From the NCBI GenBank assembly GCA_022843745.1, contig JALHNB010000008.1:86008-150007 (forward strand): a stretch of DNA of 64,000 bases, in the 5' to 3' direction. Shown piece by piece: positions 20,838-29,532 of the stretch. The position numbers were made by a program, and so were the translations under genes. How positions within the stretch are numbered: position 1 is the first letter of the stretch; every line of letters begins with the position of its first letter. This DNA comes from Anaerolineae bacterium (lineage in GTDB: Bacteria; Chloroflexota; Anaerolineae; Aggregatilineales; Phototrophicaceae). A model generated the notes under the pieces. That model had not been told where the DNA came from and searched no databases. It worked only from the letters and a program-made list of their open reading frames with translations.

Positions 20838-21149
20838 TTGAACTTAATAGGAAGGCAGTATGGTCAGTGGATTAATAATCGGGATGAAAGTCAGAGAACA
20901 ATTATTAAACGCAAGATCACTACACTCTCTATCATTTCAATTGCCAGCGTAGTATCGCTCATGAGTGCAGCACTGATTTATCTATCGCTGGATCAGCCCC
21001 AACCCGATAGTGCGTATTCTTCTTTTGTGAATGTACTTCACCGCGAAGCCAGCACGCTAACGATAGCTGGCTTGTATTTTCTCATTCTGGCTGTAATTAT
21101 CTACCTCGTATTACAACTGCGAAAATACTTCTTCCACCAATCCAAATGA
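20838..21149 (+). CDS. Small membrane protein of unknown function, start uncertain
   Basis: A 103-codon frame starting at TTG 20838 encodes two hydrophobic segments, residues about 28-50 (ITTLSIISIASVVSLMSAAL) and 72-95 (LTIAGLYFLILAVIIYLVL), with a charged start (RDESQRTIIKRK). I do not recognise a family. A strong ribosome site, GGAAGG, precedes ATG 20860, but that ATG is in another frame and gives only 30 codons, so either the TTG start is real or a frameshift has separated the start from the body. The 3' end overlaps the convergent FAD oxidoreductase gene by 39 bp. Confidence 0.4.
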   Translation: MNLIGRQYGQWINNRDESQRTIIKRKITTLSIISIASVVSLMSAALIYLSLDQPQPDSAYSSFVNVLHREASTLTIAGLYFLILAVIIYLVLQLRKYFFHQSK

Positions 21150-22238
21150 GCGCGTCATACCAGAACCACCTAGACCATTGACAATCGTGACATTCGATTC
21201 CGGGTGCAAAACAACCTCAGTTTTCCCCTTAACCAATGGGTAAATGCCGTGCCAGCGTTCGGCGATTTCAAAGGTTGGTGCCTGCGCGAAGGTGTATAAA
21301 TAATCCATCATTGCCTTATTAATATCTTCGCGTTCAAATGGGTCAAACGTGTGGCCGTATTCGTGGTGATCGCCAATCGTCAATTCACCAAGCGATGTTT
21401 GAGACAGCAAAAGATGGATGTGGTGCTGGCGATGAAACGGAAATTCACGCTCCATACGCTCTGCCAACGCGGGAAATGAAGGACAGTGAGAAAAGTAATT
21501 GTAATGCGCCATAGTCAAGCCAGCGCATAAATTCGGGCCGAGTTTCCAGCCACCGGGTTGCGCCACCGTGCGCAGCATCTGCAACTTGCAGCGCGTAATG
21601 CCCGTTTCGGCATATTCCTGTGGATACAGGGTTTCAAAATCCGCGCCGCTGCACACAAATACCTGATCGGCCTGCCATACTCCAGCCGTCGTTTCAATAT
21701 TGGGCATGGAAATGTCTGTCACCAGAGTGCCAAAATGAAGTTCGACTCCATATTCCTGATGCAGCCATTTCGGGATCACACCGATCGCCTGACGCGGATC
21801 GAGATTCAATTCGGTGGTACTCCAAAGTGACCCTTTTAGGCCCTCTGCTTTTACAGCGTGACTCTTTTCAAGTGTCTGTTCGGACGTGAGAATCTGACAA
21901 TATTCCTGCGCTTCAGGAATTGATCGGAAAAATTCTTCCAGCACTATCATTTCGTCATCGTGGTATGCCAGATGCAGCGAACCATTTTCCAGGCAGTAAA
22001 AATCGGCGCGACGGCTGAGATCGAGCCAAATTTCGCGACTTTTCATCGCTAGTTGAAAAGCGCTTCCTGTTTTGCCGACGGGCCACACCTGCCCAAAATT
22101 GCGAATCGATGCACCTACCGCCGGATTGGTGCGCTCAAACAGCGCAACTTTGAATCCGCGCCGAGCAGCCGACAGCGCACAAGCCAGCCCGACAATCCCC
22201 GCGCCAACAACAGCGACATCTACTTTTGGCGGCGTCAT
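21111..22238 (-). CDS. FAD-dependent oxidoreductase of phosphonate catabolism (DAO family)
   Basis: A D-amino-acid-oxidase-type flavoprotein, 375 residues, with the FAD-binding VAVVGAGIVGLACALSAA at residues 8-25 and GGSGMTRSFG near the C-terminus. Members of this clade (the TIGR03364 group) recur next to phnX, and published work reports that such enzymes oxidise 2-aminoethylphosphonate or its N-methyl form to phosphonoacetaldehyde; I infer this role here from context. The phnX gene lies 18 bases upstream in the same operon and would use that product. No PhnW transaminase is seen in the window, which fits an oxidase replacing it. AGGAG sits just before the ATG. It is the last gene of the phn operon. 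Confidence 0.82.
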   Translation of the reverse strand: MTPPKVDVAVVGAGIVGLACALSAARRGFKVALFERTNPAVGASIRNFGQVWPVGKTGSAFQLAMKSREIWLDLSRRADFYCLENGSLHLAYHDDEMIVLEEFFRSIPEAQEYCQILTSEQTLEKSHAVKAEGLKGSLWSTTELNLDPRQAIGVIPKWLHQEYGVELHFGTLVTDISMPNIETTAGVWQADQVFVCSGADFETLYPQEYAETGITRCKLQMLRTVAQPGGWKLGPNLCAGLTMAHYNYFSHCPSFPALAERMEREFPFHRQHHIHLLLSQTSLGELTIGDHHEYGHTFDPFEREDINKAMMDYLYTFAQAPTFEIAERWHGIYPLVKGKTEVVLHPESNVTIVNGLGGSGMTRSFGLVEEVFSQL

Positions 22239-22256
22239 AACATGCTCCTGAAGTCA

Positions 22257-23081
22257 TTAGGGCTGTTCGCCCATTTGAAGGCGAGTTTCAATATCAGCCA
22301 GAATCGCAGGCACATCGGCAATGCTGCGAACAATGTAATGCGCGCCTGCTTCGCGCATCCGTCCCTCTATTGGGACGAGACGTGCGGCGAGTTCCGTGAG
22401 GGGCAGCGTGTATATTTCGGATTGGCTCAGACCGAGTTCGTTGCCCGTTTGCGTCACGCCAATCGTCCAGGTGCCCGAGTTCAGCCCTTCCTCGATATCT
22501 GGCAGCGTGTCGCCCACCTTGACCATCGCGACCATTGGATAAACGCCTAATTGCATCGCATTCTGGTAAATCATCCAGGGAGCAGGTCGTCCGGCTGGCA
22601 CATCACCAGGTGTAATTGCGGCATCCGGGACATAGCCACGGCTGGCTGCCAATGACAGAACTCTATTCATGATTGTTCGACTGTAACCCGTGGACGTGCC
22701 AATTTTCAGCCGGTGTTCACGGCAGTATTGAATCGTTTCCAGAGTACCGGGTATAAGCTCAGTGTAATTCAAGACAGATGCCAATTGAGCTTCCAACGAG
22801 TCGAGATACATGGCTTCAATATCTGCTTCATTCCAGGCGCGGCCTTTTACCAAGCGCCAGCGTTCGGCGATCTCAGGTTGTTGAGCAATCGCGCGGATAT
22901 GATCTTTTTTCTCCAAACCCATTGAGGCGCGGGCATGTCGAATACCGATTTTTACCCCTTGCTGCTTAAAAACCTTGATAAAAACCGCGACGGGCGCGAA
23001 ACAACCATAATCAATCGTGGTCCCCGCCCAATCAAAAATAACAGCCTTCAGAGGCCCGGTATATGGTTTGTGTTGAGTCAT
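22257..23081 (-). CDS. phnX: Phosphonoacetaldehyde hydrolase (phosphonatase)
   Basis: HAD-superfamily enzyme that splits phosphonoacetaldehyde into acetaldehyde and phosphate; 274 residues. The nucleophile motif is AVIFDWAGTTIDYG at about residues 13-26. The cap domain carries ARASMGLEKKDHIRAI, with the Lys that forms the Schiff base to the substrate in MGLxK. HAD motif 2 is seen near TSTGYS and the late acidic residues in KVGDTLPDIEEG. All key residues are present, so a working enzyme is expected. It sits between the hexapeptide transferase gene, which it abuts, and the FAD oxidoreductase. Confidence 0.94.
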   Translation of the reverse strand: MTQHKPYTGPLKAVIFDWAGTTIDYGCFAPVAVFIKVFKQQGVKIGIRHARASMGLEKKDHIRAIAQQPEIAERWRLVKGRAWNEADIEAMYLDSLEAQLASVLNYTELIPGTLETIQYCREHRLKIGTSTGYSRTIMNRVLSLAASRGYVPDAAITPGDVPAGRPAPWMIYQNAMQLGVYPMVAMVKVGDTLPDIEEGLNSGTWTIGVTQTGNELGLSQSEIYTLPLTELAARLVPIEGRMREAGAHYIVRSIADVPAILADIETRLQMGEQP

Positions 23082-23740
23082 CAGCTATATTTTTCTATAA
23101 ATTGTTCGATATTATATAAATCATCAAAACGTGCTTCGAGCGTGACGCGATCCCAATCCCACCATGCGATTTCAAGCAGTTTTTCAATAATAGAGTCTGA
23201 AAATCGTTTGCGAATCGGCTTCGCAGGAACGCCGACAGCCAGGGTGTAAGGGTCAACATCCTTGGTCACGACTGCGCCGGAGCCAACCACCGCGCCCGTA
23301 CCCACTTTGACACCCGGCATAACAATGACGTTATGGCCCAGCCAGGTGTCATGACCGATCTCGCATTGATGCGAACGACGCCACTCGAAGAAATCAGGAT
23401 CATCTTCGCCGAGGCCGTACATTTTGCGGCGGTAGGTTATGTGATGCATCGTGACACGCTCCATTGGGTGATTACCCGGATTGATGCGCACATGAGAGGC
23501 GATATTGCTGAATTTGCCGATTTTGGTGTAGATGATCTGGTTATCGCCTGCTGTATAGCTGTAATCGTCCATCGTGGTTTCGATCAGCCAGCTATTTGCG
23601 CCAACCTCTGTCCATTCGCCGATATAGCAATCTCGGATGAAAACACCATCATGAAAAACAGGCTTTTCCCCCAATTTCTTCGTCGTGAGTGTTGCCCGAT
23701 GGTGTTCTGTGAGATATTGGTCGATGTAGTGCAGAGTCAT
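23081..23740 (-). CDS. Phosphonate-operon hexapeptide-repeat acetyltransferase
   Basis: Left-handed beta-helix transferase, 219 residues, of the group common in C-P lyase operons (TIGR03308 type). Hexapeptide repeats are clear in the C-terminal half, such as IGHDTWLGHNVIVMPGVKVG followed by TGAVVGSGAVVTKDV and the closing GVPAKPIRKRF. Xenobiotic-type acyltransferases of this fold acetylate small amines or hydroxyls; the substrate here is unknown. ATG 23740 is chosen since AGGTG precedes it and its ATGA overlaps the phnM stop; a frame from 23791 is longer but starts inside phnM. Confidence 0.87.
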   Translation of the reverse strand: MTLHYIDQYLTEHHRATLTTKKLGEKPVFHDGVFIRDCYIGEWTEVGANSWLIETTMDDYSYTAGDNQIIYTKIGKFSNIASHVRINPGNHPMERVTMHHITYRRKMYGLGEDDPDFFEWRRSHQCEIGHDTWLGHNVIVMPGVKVGTGAVVGSGAVVTKDVDPYTLAVGVPAKPIRKRFSDSIIEKLLEIAWWDWDRVTLEARFDDLYNIEQFIEKYS

Positions 23741-24936
23741 GCTTGCACCTGCGTTGTCAGCTGTGACAACCGCGCCATATGAGCGTCCCAATAAACTGGA
23801 TGTCCATTGCGCAGCACTGCGCGAATACGTGGATGGTCGGGCGCTTCTTCGACCAGCACCAGATCGGCGTTAAGACCTACCGCAATCCGCCCTCGATCAT
23901 CCAGGCCAACCGCCGCTGCTGGATTTTCAGCAACCAGCTTCATGCTCTTGTAGAGCGGCATGATGCCATCGCGTGCTAGTTTAAACGCGGTTTGCAACAT
24001 GGACGCGGGATAATAATCCGTCGCCAGAATATCGACTACCCCGGCACGAATCGCCTCCATCGCGCTCAGATTGCCCGTATTCGATTCGCCGCGATAGGCA
24101 TTCGGCGCGCCCATGATAATGTGCATCCCCTGCTGACGGGCATAATTCGCGGCCTCCAGCGTCACCGGAAATTCGCTGATGGTCACGCCGAGGGAGTGCA
24201 TTTGATCGACCTTACCCGGCTTATCATCGTCATGAGAGGCAAGCGGAATCTGATACTCCCGCGCGATCCGGCAGACTTCCGCAGCAATCTCCCAATTGCG
24301 CGGCGTTTCAGCGACTTCCTGCATCCGTTCGGCCATCTGCTCTTTCGCGTTGTTTTCGAGCAGATCACGTGGAATACCGAGCCACTTCACCATAAACTCA
24401 ATATAGCGTTCGACATTCGAATACTGCCCCTGCCCCGGCGTATGATCCATGAGCGATACCAGATCAACCAGCTTTTCCACCAGCAAGCCTTCGAGAATCG
24501 AGGCTGTTTCGGGGTTCACAATTTCGAAACGGGCATGAACGCGAAAATCGACCATCAATTGGTCGCGTTTTTGGTTAATCACGCGGATAATTTCAGTCGC
24601 CTTTTTCTGGGTGCGCAGGTCTTTCTGATGCCACGCGAAAGCAACCGCCGCAAAAGCAGTGGTTATACCCGCACCTGCCAGCCGTTTATCCAATTCGTAC
24701 AGCGACATATCGACTGGAAAAAGTGCATTCGGGCGCGGCTCGATGTCGCGTTCCAGCATATCGCCGTGCAGGTCGATCACGCCGGGGACGAGTGTCAGGC
24801 CAATGGCACTCAGGCCGCGACCACGCATATCACCTTCGACGATCTCCGCAATCCGGCCATCTTCAATATTCACAGCGCCGCGTTCCATCACGCGATCCGG
24901 CAGCACGATTTTCAGATCAGTCAACCACATGTTCAA
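23737..24936 (-). CDS. phnM: Alpha-D-ribose 1-methylphosphonate 5-triphosphate diphosphatase PhnM
   Basis: Amidohydrolase-fold enzyme that removes pyrophosphate from ribose-1-alkylphosphonate 5-triphosphate in the C-P lyase pathway; 399 residues. The metal-site segments are VIDLHGDMLERD near residue 54, LMDHTPGQGQY near 160 and ASHDDDKPGKV near 225, with ATDYYPASML near 305 giving the last Asp. Its start overlaps the end of phnL by 20 bases. An in-frame second ATG two codons later is an alternative. It is followed by the hexapeptide transferase gene. Confidence 0.94.
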   Translation of the reverse strand: MNMWLTDLKIVLPDRVMERGAVNIEDGRIAEIVEGDMRGRGLSAIGLTLVPGVIDLHGDMLERDIEPRPNALFPVDMSLYELDKRLAGAGITTAFAAVAFAWHQKDLRTQKKATEIIRVINQKRDQLMVDFRVHARFEIVNPETASILEGLLVEKLVDLVSLMDHTPGQGQYSNVERYIEFMVKWLGIPRDLLENNAKEQMAERMQEVAETPRNWEIAAEVCRIAREYQIPLASHDDDKPGKVDQMHSLGVTISEFPVTLEAANYARQQGMHIIMGAPNAYRGESNTGNLSAMEAIRAGVVDILATDYYPASMLQTAFKLARDGIMPLYKSMKLVAENPAAAVGLDDRGRIAVGLNADLVLVEEAPDHPRIRAVLRNGHPVYWDAHMARLSQLTTQVQA

Positions 24937-25624
24937 TTACCTCGGATGTTGTCGTCAGGCGGATTTCAGAGTCAACCAGATGCAGAATGTCTTCAGGATG
25001 ATGGAAGACGCCAATCATCGCAACACCCTGGGCTTTCAATTCGGCCAGACGTGCTTGCAGCGATTGGCGTGTGGCGGAGTCGAGCGAAGCTGTCGGCTCA
25101 TCGAGCAGCAGCAGACGGCGCGGAGCGATCAAGGCCCGTGCAAGATTCACTTTTTGTTGTTCACCGCCGGAAAAGGTTGTGGGGTAAGCCGACCACAATG
25201 GCTGCTTGAGGCCAAATGAGTCTAATGTTTCTCTGGCTTGTTCGATGGCTTCTTCCCACGCCATACCGCCATCGACCAGCGGTTCGGCAACGAGTTCCAG
25301 CGCACTCACACGCGGGCGCGGGCGCAAAAATTGGGTAACAAAGCCCAATTCTTCACGGCGGAGCAGCGCAATATCCACATCAGCCGCATGAGCGAGGTCG
25401 ATATTTCCCTGTCGAGCAGCGAATAACGCCGTGCCGGATGTGGGAATATAGGTGCGAAAAAGACAGCGCAGGAGCGACGATTTGCCGACACCATTCGCGC
25501 CGCCGATAAGCATGAATTGACCGGCTTCCAGCGTAAATGTGAGATCGGCAAAAACATCGATCTCACGCTGGAGATGGTCGATATAAAAACGTTTGGTCAG
25601 AGATTCAACTTGCAATAGAGGCAT
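24917..25624 (-). CDS. phnL: C-P lyase ABC-type ATPase subunit PhnL
   Basis: ABC-ATPase-like protein associated with the C-P lyase core rather than with transport. From ATG 25624 it has 235 residues: Walker A GGANGVGKSS near residue 40, signature FSGGEQQKVNLARAL, Walker B LLLLDEPTASLD, and the switch histidine in GVFHHPEDI. A longer frame from 25657 would overlap phnK by 20 bases; the shorter start gives the family-like MPLLQVESLTKRF but has only a weak ribosome site. Confidence 0.88.
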   Translation of the reverse strand: MPLLQVESLTKRFYIDHLQREIDVFADLTFTLEAGQFMLIGGANGVGKSSLLRCLFRTYIPTSGTALFAARQGNIDLAHAADVDIALLRREELGFVTQFLRPRPRVSALELVAEPLVDGGMAWEEAIEQARETLDSFGLKQPLWSAYPTTFSGGEQQKVNLARALIAPRRLLLLDEPTASLDSATRQSLQARLAELKAQGVAMIGVFHHPEDILHLVDSEIRLTTTSEVIEHVVD

Positions 25625-25637
25625 CAAATTTGCTTTC

Positions 25638-26462
25638 TCACAATTTCGCGTGAACAAGCTGCTGCGTATAAGCGTCCTGCGGGTCTTCTAAAATCTGGTC
25701 AGTCAAACCCTGCTCAACCACTCGACCATGCCGCATCACCATCACGCGGTCAGCCAACGTGCGGATCACACCGAGGTCGTGCGAGACCAGAATAATCGTC
25801 ATACGGCGTTCGCGCTGCAAACGTTTGAGCGTATCCAGCACCAGCGCCTGCACCGACACGTCCAATCCTGTCGTTGGCTCGTCCAGAAGGAGCAGCGCTG
25901 GTTTCAACGCCAGCGCTTTCGCCAGTTGGACGCGCTGCTGCATCCCACCGGAAAGCACACGCGGCGGGTCATCCATCCGATTGAGGGGAAACTCAGAAAT
26001 AGCCAGCGAGTCACGCGCGGCCTGTCGCAGCGTCGCAAATGTGCGTTCCCCTGTAATCAACAGCCTTTCGGCGACATTGCCGCTGCTGGTGAAGCGCATT
26101 CGCAGGCCGAGATGGGGATTCTGATAGACCACACCAATATTTAAAATCTGGACTTCGCGGCGGGCAAAGCGATCCAGTTGATATAAATCTTCCCCGAGCA
26201 CGCTTGGAATATCGAGCGTATAAGTGCCGCTGTCAGGCATTTCTTCCAGATTCAATAGGCGCAGCACTGTCGATTTACCAGAGCCGGATTCGCCGACGAT
26301 GCCCAAAACTTCGCCGGGATAGGCTTCCACATTCACGCCAGTAACTGCTTCAATTGCGCCATAGCGCTTGCTCAGGCCAACGGCCTGCACCAATGGCGAC
26401 GCGTTGACCAGGCGTGGCGCATCAAAGCGATGGTTGGACTGGTGGTTTGAGATAGCCATCAT
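25638..26462 (-). CDS. phnK: C-P lyase ABC-type ATPase subunit PhnK
   Basis: ABC ATPase that binds the PhnGHIJ core complex, known in E. coli to contact PhnJ; 274 residues. Walker A is GIVGESGSGKST, the signature is LSGGMQQRVQLAKAL, Walker B is LLLLDEPTTGLD and the switch His is in LVSHDLGVI. The start overlaps phnJ by 41 bases; the N-terminal 25 residues before QAVGLSKRYG vary in the family, so a later start is possible. The ATPase residues are complete, unlike the metal-site residues of the PhnJ partner. Confidence 0.92.
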   Translation of the reverse strand: MMAISNHQSNHRFDAPRLVNASPLVQAVGLSKRYGAIEAVTGVNVEAYPGEVLGIVGESGSGKSTVLRLLNLEEMPDSGTYTLDIPSVLGEDLYQLDRFARREVQILNIGVVYQNPHLGLRMRFTSSGNVAERLLITGERTFATLRQAARDSLAISEFPLNRMDDPPRVLSGGMQQRVQLAKALALKPALLLLDEPTTGLDVSVQALVLDTLKRLQRERRMTIILVSHDLGVIRTLADRVMVMRHGRVVEQGLTDQILEDPQDAYTQQLVHAKL

Positions 26463-27363
26463 AGTAGAAATCCCCTTGATCGTCGTAATAAGTCGCGCCC
26501 ACCGCTTCGTTCTTCACCAGTTTTTCGGCATAGCCGCTGTCGGATAGCTCGTACTGCGATGTGCCATCTTCCTGCGGCAGTTCGTTCATAAATTTGTTTT
26601 GCACGCCCGTCGTTTTGCACACCCATCCCTGCTGATCCTCGACCTGGAATGGCACATCACTAAATTCCAGCGGATAGACATCGGTGTATGGCGGCACCGC
26701 ATAGAGTCGTTTTTCGCGTCCAGCGGAAAGCAGAGTCAAATGCGCCGCCTGATGCAATTTCGGCGTATCCCAACGAGGAATTGGGCTTGGGCTGATGATG
26801 TAAAGCCCATTGACCAGCGACGGGTAACTCGCGCCCTGGATATATTGGCGATAGCGCACAAGTTGCTCGTACAGCAGCAGCCACATTTGCCCATAATCGG
26901 AATCGGCGTGTAACTGGTGAGCTTTTGACATATCCGCCGTGACACCGCGCAGGGGTTCGGGGTCAGGCACTTGCAGCACAAGCGCCTGCCCTTCCTGCAT
27001 CACTTCTTCGGGGATACGGTGACGGCTTTGCAGAATCGTCGCCTTCAGTGTGTCGGTTGTCGTCTCCGCGCCACTCATGCGCGTGATAAATCGCCGCAGA
27101 TTCGCCGCATTCACCGAGTCATCTGCGCCCTGGTCGATGACCTTGACAACACTTTCCGGCCCGACCAGACTGAGTGTGACCTGCAAGCCACCCGTTCCCC
27201 AACCACGCGCAATCGGCAGTTCGCGGCTGGCATAAGGCACCTGATAGCCAGGGATAGCGATGGCCTTCAAAATACGGCGACGCAGTTCGCGTTTGGCATA
27301 GGCATCCATAAACCCGTAGCTATAATCCTGTCGCGGCTGTGCGAGATCGCTGAGTGTCGTCAT
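26422..27363 (-). CDS. phnJ: PhnJ-family C-P lyase core protein lacking the Fe-S cysteines
   Basis: Clear PhnJ homologue, 313 residues from ATG 27363 (ATGA overlap with phnI); a longer frame to 27624 is unlike PhnJ. The body matches well: AIPGYQVPYASRELP keeps the glycine (G39) equivalent to E. coli glycyl-radical Gly32, and GWGTGGLQ, VIDQGADD and AGREKRLYAVPP are conserved. E. coli PhnJ uses Cys241, Cys244 and Cys266 for the radical-SAM cluster and Cys272 for the thiyl step. Here only one cysteine exists in the whole protein, C249 in GWVC. Its neighbours by alignment are G246 (for C241), L273 (for C266) and A279 in SDSGYA (for C272). The other frames on this strand do not restore a CxxC. The C-terminus also has about 30 extra residues. 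Canonical C-P cleavage should be impossible for this protein alone. Confidence 0.88.
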   Translation of the reverse strand: MTTLSDLAQPRQDYSYGFMDAYAKRELRRRILKAIAIPGYQVPYASRELPIARGWGTGGLQVTLSLVGPESVVKVIDQGADDSVNAANLRRFITRMSGAETTTDTLKATILQSRHRIPEEVMQEGQALVLQVPDPEPLRGVTADMSKAHQLHADSDYGQMWLLLYEQLVRYRQYIQGASYPSLVNGLYIISPSPIPRWDTPKLHQAAHLTLLSAGREKRLYAVPPYTDVYPLEFSDVPFQVEDQQGWVCKTTGVQNKFMNELPQEDGTSQYELSDSGYAEKLVKNEAVGATYYDDQGDFYYDGYLKPPVQPSL

Positions 27364-28463
27364 GGCTGCACCTCTGTGGCGGTTTCTGGCTGCTGGTTTG
27401 GCTTTTCGTCTTTGCTGTAGAAAGTAGCGATCACTTTGCGCACGGAGTCCATACTGCTGGCGAATGTGACATAGTGCGGCAGCTTGAAGTGAATACAAAA
27501 GCCGGACGCTTCGACGGGTTCGGTGTGGTACATCACGAATTCTTCGCTGTGAGCTGGATGCGGTTCCTGGCTGTTCATCTCCATATCGAGTGTCGAGGCG
27601 GCGATCAGCTTCACCTCGTTCCAACCCATCGTGGCTGCGAAGCCGAGTTGGTAGCCCGCTTTCCCATTCTCGCCACCGCTGGTGATGACCTCAGCCTGGC
27701 TAACCCGCACCCGTCCGGCGCTGAATGCTGCGCCTGTCACTGGATGTTTGAGTTCAACTTCGGCATAACCCAAGCGCAGTTCGTTCACTGTCGGGTGAAT
27801 CAGACCATAGCCGCGCATACTGGCGTAACCGAGCGCCAGCACACCACCCGTATCTGCCCGTGCCAACGCCTGCAAACGATGTGCGCGTGGCGCGGGAAAC
27901 AGCACCGCATCTGTCGTCACGTCAGGAATTGACACAGGCTCAATTGGGTCTGGCTCAATCGTTGGCAACAATCCCTGCGAACGCTGCCAATCGGCAACAG
28001 CGGGATAAGTTGGCGGCGCAGGGTTTTCCGCTTCCGGTGCGACAGGTACTTCATCTTCGGCAATGCCATCCAAAATATCCAGGCGCAGCAGTCGATGACT
28101 GTAATCGAGCGTCGGGCCAAGCACCTGACCACCCGGAATATCCTTAAAAGCCGCAGAAATGCGCCGCACCGTCAACACTTCGTTAGCAGAAACAGGTTCG
28201 GCGTAGGCTATACGCGGCTGTGTCGAGCGATAAGCCCGAAGCAGCAAAACAGCCTCGTATAAATCACCGCCGGTTTGCGCCAGCGCCAGTGCCGCCAGGT
28301 CCGGCGCGTAGAGTGAGCCTTCGCCCATCACTTTGTCCAGCAAAAACGGCAACTGCTGCTGGATGAGTTTGACGGCTTCTGGTGTCAGTTTCCCAAGCAT
28401 GGCCTGATAAAAAAGTTCGGCGTGCTGGATCGCGTCTTCGCCACCACGTGCTGCTACATACAT
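27360..28463 (-). CDS. phnI: C-P lyase core subunit PhnI
   Basis: PhnI displaces adenine from ATP to make ribose-1-phosphonate triphosphate, helped by PhnG, H and L; 367 residues. It begins MYVAARGGEDAIQHA as in the family and has GYASMRGYGLIHPTVNELR near residue 225. The C-terminal IHFKLPHYVTF keeps both histidines (H325, H330) that in E. coli bind a zinc together with Cys241 of PhnJ, although the PhnJ cysteine is lost here. It overlaps phnJ by ATGA and lies 13 bases after phnH. Confidence 0.93.
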   Translation of the reverse strand: MYVAARGGEDAIQHAELFYQAMLGKLTPEAVKLIQQQLPFLLDKVMGEGSLYAPDLAALALAQTGGDLYEAVLLLRAYRSTQPRIAYAEPVSANEVLTVRRISAAFKDIPGGQVLGPTLDYSHRLLRLDILDGIAEDEVPVAPEAENPAPPTYPAVADWQRSQGLLPTIEPDPIEPVSIPDVTTDAVLFPAPRAHRLQALARADTGGVLALGYASMRGYGLIHPTVNELRLGYAEVELKHPVTGAAFSAGRVRVSQAEVITSGGENGKAGYQLGFAATMGWNEVKLIAASTLDMEMNSQEPHPAHSEEFVMYHTEPVEASGFCIHFKLPHYVTFASSMDSVRKVIATFYSKDEKPNQQPETATEVQP

Positions 28464-28476
28464 CTCTGTTTATCCT

Positions 28477-29022
28477 TTAGCGCCGTTCGACCCGCACGCC
28501 GCGCGGTAATCCGACGACGTTTTCACCATCCACGAAATAGACATCCCAGCCTAGCGGAAAACGACAGACCGTTTCGCGAATCTCCCAGAAAATTTCGGGA
28601 ATATTGTCGATTTGCAACGCTTGCTGACCATTGATGCCTGGGCCTAGTAAAGCCATCTGCATTCCACTACCCAACTTGCAGCCGATAAGGAGTGTTGCAC
28701 CATCGTCCGGGTAGAGCATCGTGCCAATACTGGCTTCGCGAATATCACCTAATTCCGACTCGCCCAGTGACGTATAAAAATGATAAGCCGCACGCCCAGT
28801 CGACAAGGCTTTCGCGCCAGTCTGCGCAAGAGCAGACTCCAAGTGAGAATCTGGCGTGTAATAGCTGGTTTCCAGATCAAGCAGCGTTTCGGCGATCAAC
28901 GCGAAATTCGTTTCGGCATCGGGCAGTTGATAAATACGTCCCGGATAACTGAGCGCCCACATGAGCGCCAAAAATGTGTCACGGGTGCGGGATTCTGCGG
29001 GTGTATAAGGCGGCACAGTCAT
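28477..29022 (-). CDS. phnH: C-P lyase core subunit PhnH
   Basis: PhnH is a non-catalytic or accessory subunit of the PhnGHIJ core, with a PLP-transferase-like fold without cofactor; 181 residues. Family features are the start TRDTFLALMWALSYPGR, a GTMLYPDDGATLLIG segment near the middle and LLGPGINGQQAL followed by FPLGWDVYFVDG near the end. The start codon shares one base with the phnG stop (TGATG). Length matches the family. Confidence 0.92.
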   Translation of the reverse strand: MTVPPYTPAESRTRDTFLALMWALSYPGRIYQLPDAETNFALIAETLLDLETSYYTPDSHLESALAQTGAKALSTGRAAYHFYTSLGESELGDIREASIGTMLYPDDGATLLIGCKLGSGMQMALLGPGINGQQALQIDNIPEIFWEIRETVCRFPLGWDVYFVDGENVVGLPRGVRVERR

Positions 29023-29450
29023 CAGAATGTCTCCATTTCAATGCGAGTAGCCTCAACCTGCCGCAGCAGTTCGTCATCAGCTTGCAGTTGAGCCATTTGC
29101 TGTGCGTCGATAAAAGCATTGATGCTGTCTCGTTGAATGTCGGCCTGAATCGCGGCATCCAGCAAAGCGACAGCCAGCGCTTGCAATAAATCGCGCCCGA
29201 CACAAACAGCATAGCCTTCGACACCGTTTTCAAGACGGACATGCGCTTCTGCTACCAGCACTTCGCCCAGATGAAAGCGTGTCCCCTTTGCGGTGTCTGT
29301 ATAGGGCAGCATGACCAGCCCGGTACGATTCTGTAAAACCATAACTGTGCCGAGGTGGGCGATAATCTCATCGGCAAATAGCTTAACCGCCTCAGCAGGC
29401 GCATGGGTCAAAATCGTTAGATATTGGGTTTGAGTGAAAGCAGATTGCAC
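29022..29450 (-). CDS. phnG: C-P lyase core subunit PhnG
   Basis: Small subunit of the PhnGHIJ complex, 142 residues. The family segment GTRFHLGEVLVAEAHVRL is found near residue 56 and RDLLQALAVALLDAA near 86. It opens the core-gene set, directly after phnD, and phnH follows with a one-base overlap. The gene is intact and of normal length. Confidence 0.92.
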   Translation of the reverse strand: MQSAFTQTQYLTILTHAPAEAVKLFADEIIAHLGTVMVLQNRTGLVMLPYTDTAKGTRFHLGEVLVAEAHVRLENGVEGYAVCVGRDLLQALAVALLDAAIQADIQRDSINAFIDAQQMAQLQADDELLRQVEATRIEMETF

Positions 29451-29532
29451 GTAACCATTTCCTTAAAGACACTGTGAAAATACAGGGACACGCAATAACT
29501 GTGTCCCTGTATCCATTCAAATCGAGATAAAA

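Noticed and set aside
23992-25209. 405-codon plus-strand frame opposite phnM and phnL
   Set aside because: It is an antisense shadow: composition is rich in His, Arg and Gln without domains, while the minus strand encodes clear phnM and phnL.
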